The notes beneath the pieces were generated by a model, which worked only from the letters and a program-made list of their open reading frames with translations, ran no database searches and had not been told where the DNA came from. DNA of 35,074 nt, from positions 1-35,074 of the forward strand of contig LSNO01000002.1 of the NCBI GenBank assembly GCA_002082305.1, written 5' to 3'. Each line of letters starts with the position of its first letter. Position 1 is the stretch's first letter. The position numbers were made by a program, and so were the translations under genes. This document shows, one piece after another, positions 33,651 to 35,074 of this stretch. Source of the stretch: SAR324 cluster bacterium SAR324-CTD7B. Its GTDB lineage: Bacteria; SAR324; NAC60-12.

Positions 33651-35074
33651 TTAGTTCTCCAAATTATTGCGGATGTTTCTCAAGCCTACATAACTTGCTT
33701 TGTATGCTTCATAAAACGGTTGGTATTCAGCGTGCACCTGAGAGTTTGGCTCAATCACGCGATCAATTTGTACCATTTGTTCAACTGCTGTAGGAATGTC
33801 TTCGTATATTCCTGCTCCAACTGCGGCAAGGATAGCACATCCCAGCAAAGGTGCATCAGGATTTTTGGTGAGGGTCAATGGCAAGTTTGAAACATCGGAA
33901 TGGATTTGAAGCCACAATTCAGAGCGTGTTGCTCCTCCGGAAACGACAATGCTCTCGGGGAAAAAGCCGTTAGTGCGCATGGATTCCAAAATCAGTTCGC
34001 TGCCAAAAGCTACCCCTTCAATCGCTGCCCGAAAAAGATGTTCTCTACCATGTTTGAGAGTTAAACCATGGAAAGCCCCACGCGACTTTGGATCTGTATA
34101 TGGCGTTCGATTTCCTTGAAAATGCTCCTGAACAATTAAGTTTTCTGACCCTGGAGGAAGTTTCGAAGCATCACGGTTGAGTGCTTCATAATCGGACTCG
34201 CCAAACAAATTTTTGAGCCAGTTAATTACAGAACCGGTTGAAGTCTGACCGCCTTCTACAGTGTGCAGTCCGGGTAAAAGCGCATCTGCATAAGTACCCC
34301 AAATGCCTGTTCCGTGAAATGGTTTTTCACTCAATCCCAGATGAAGATGAGAAGAACCGGTAATGAGCGCAAGGTTTCCTGGTTTGACGACACCAAGACC
34401 GATCATGCCGATTTGCGCGTCCGGACCACCTTGGACGACGGGCAAATCAGGAGTTAAGCCAAGGTGTCCTGCTGCTCTTGGAGTAAGACCTCCAACCAAT
34501 TCTCCGAGTCGAAACACATCCTGGGGCCACTTTTCGGCAAGTTCGCCTAAATCAAGTTTTTCCAATAACGATTTTGGCACTCCTTCTCTGGAATAATCAC
34601 AATGCCAGCGAGTGGAAACATTGTTTATACTGGCACCCAAACGACCCGTGAGGTGCAGATTGATGTAATCCTGATATTCGCAAATTGTGACTGCACGATC
34701 AAAATTTTCCGGTTCATTCTGCTTAATCCAGAGAGCCTTGGGAATCATCCACTCTGCCGAGACTGGACCACTACCGTTACTGTTGATTCGCAAGGCATCA
34801 TCCTCTGTGGCGACCATTTGTTCTGCTTGCTCTGCACTGCGGATATCCATCCAAATCAGTGCAGGACGCACTGGATTTCCAGAATCGTCAAGGGGCACCA
34901 CACTGCAACAAGTCGTGTCCACAGCCATTGCCGCGATCTGATCAACACTTATTCCTGAATCACTAATCGCTTTCCTGACTGACTTGCCGAGAGCATACCA
35001 CCAGTCGTTGGGGTCCTGCTCGGCCCAGCTCGGAGCAGGAAACTGAGTTGGATATGACGTTGAGGCGAAGGCAA
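33651..35074 (-). CDS. FGGY-family carbohydrate kinase, N-terminus beyond the window
   Basis: The frame runs past the ATG at 34928 to the window edge (residues WAEQDPNDWWYAL and the preceding SYPTQFPAP are FGGY-like), so about 475 residues are visible and the first portion is lost. Landmarks are AMAVDTTCCSVVPLD (N-terminal sugar-binding domain), WMDIRSAEQ, the central GGPDAQIGMIGLG and ITGSSHLHLG, and the C-terminal ATPase block VVSGGATRSELW with a late PLLGCAILAAVGAGIY. FGGY kinases phosphorylate sugars or sugar alcohols with ATP. It starts the group with the BtpA-like gene at a 1-base gap. The substrate could be a ketose such as xylulose or ribulose, or a deoxysugar. Confidence 0.88.
   Translation of the reverse strand, partial: AFASTSYPTQFPAPSWAEQDPNDWWYALGKSVRKAISDSGISVDQIAAMAVDTTCCSVVPLDDSGNPVRPALIWMDIRSAEQAEQMVATEDDALRINSNGSGPVSAEWMIPKALWIKQNEPENFDRAVTICEYQDYINLHLTGRLGASINNVSTRWHCDYSREGVPKSLLEKLDLGELAEKWPQDVFRLGELVGGLTPRAAGHLGLTPDLPVVQGGPDAQIGMIGLGVVKPGNLALITGSSHLHLGLSEKPFHGTGIWGTYADALLPGLHTVEGGQTSTGSVINWLKNLFGESDYEALNRDASKLPPGSENLIVQEHFQGNRTPYTDPKSRGAFHGLTLKHGREHLFRAAIEGVAFGSELILESMRTNGFFPESIVVSGGATRSELWLQIHSDVSNLPLTLTKNPDAPLLGCAILAAVGAGIYEDIPTAVEQMVQIDRVIEPNSQVHAEYQPFYEAYKASYVGLRNIRNNLEN

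Overview
The window looks like chromosome from a Gram-negative heterotroph. It has an LPS/O-antigen cluster (flippase, ligase, glycosyltransferases, a GT9 heptosyltransferase start), an LpxL-type lipid A acyltransferase, Tat and Sec exported proteins, a tripartite tricarboxylate transporter (TTT) and an ABC sugar importer. Base composition is moderate, is AT-rich in the polysaccharide part and is clearly GC-richer in one MFS gene. TGA, TAA and TAG all act as stops, so the code is standard. Taxonomy cannot be fixed by eye. A marine proteobacterial or SAR324-like genome is my best guess, and it is inference only.

Layout. 1-4863, minus strand: surface polysaccharide genes (GT9 start, methyltransferase, Wzx-type flippase, GT2, O-antigen ligase), several joined by ATGA overlaps. 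The ligase frame carries an in-frame TGA near its 5' end. 4864-5355 is AT-rich and holds only gene-like scraps. 5356-12934, mostly minus strand: leuA behind two stacked terminator hairpins, dcd, a reduced prepilin peptidase, a FecR-domain exported protein, an alpha/beta-hydrolase that lacks its serine, an LpxL-family acyltransferase and thrC. A small zinc-ribbon protein (7638-7859) is on the plus strand. 13044-14101, plus strand: an exported unknown and a MaoC-type hydratase.

14322-20967, plus strand, is the most unusual block. A PiT phosphate permease and its DUF47/PhoU-like partner are followed by tctA, two CYTH-superfamily genes (one canonical, one divergent), tctC and tctB. The two CYTH triphosphatase-type genes sit inside the TTT operon. 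The tctC gene is flanked by strong RNA structures: a leader of about 130 nt with a long bulged helix and a second hairpin, and a 10-bp hairpin just after the gene.

20978-35074 is a catabolic region, mainly minus strand. It holds a DAO-family FAD oxidoreductase, a DapA/NanA-family aldolase, an FAA-family hydrolase, an SDR dehydrogenase, a decayed UxaA-type dehydratase, an ABC importer (two permeases and a Tat-exported binding protein), an M29 aminopeptidase, a BtpA-family protein and an FGGY kinase that runs off the window. SDR plus FAA hydrolase resembles the end of the non-phosphorylated L-fucose/L-rhamnose-type route to pyruvate. The importer has no ATPase here; the only MalK-type sequence is a frameshifted C-terminal remnant at 23527-23909, joined by ATGA to a GC-rich MFS exporter gene. 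With the broken dehydratase, this suggests a sugar-acid pathway under erosion or remodelling.

I saw no tRNA, rRNA, CRISPR array, insertion sequence or replication origin.
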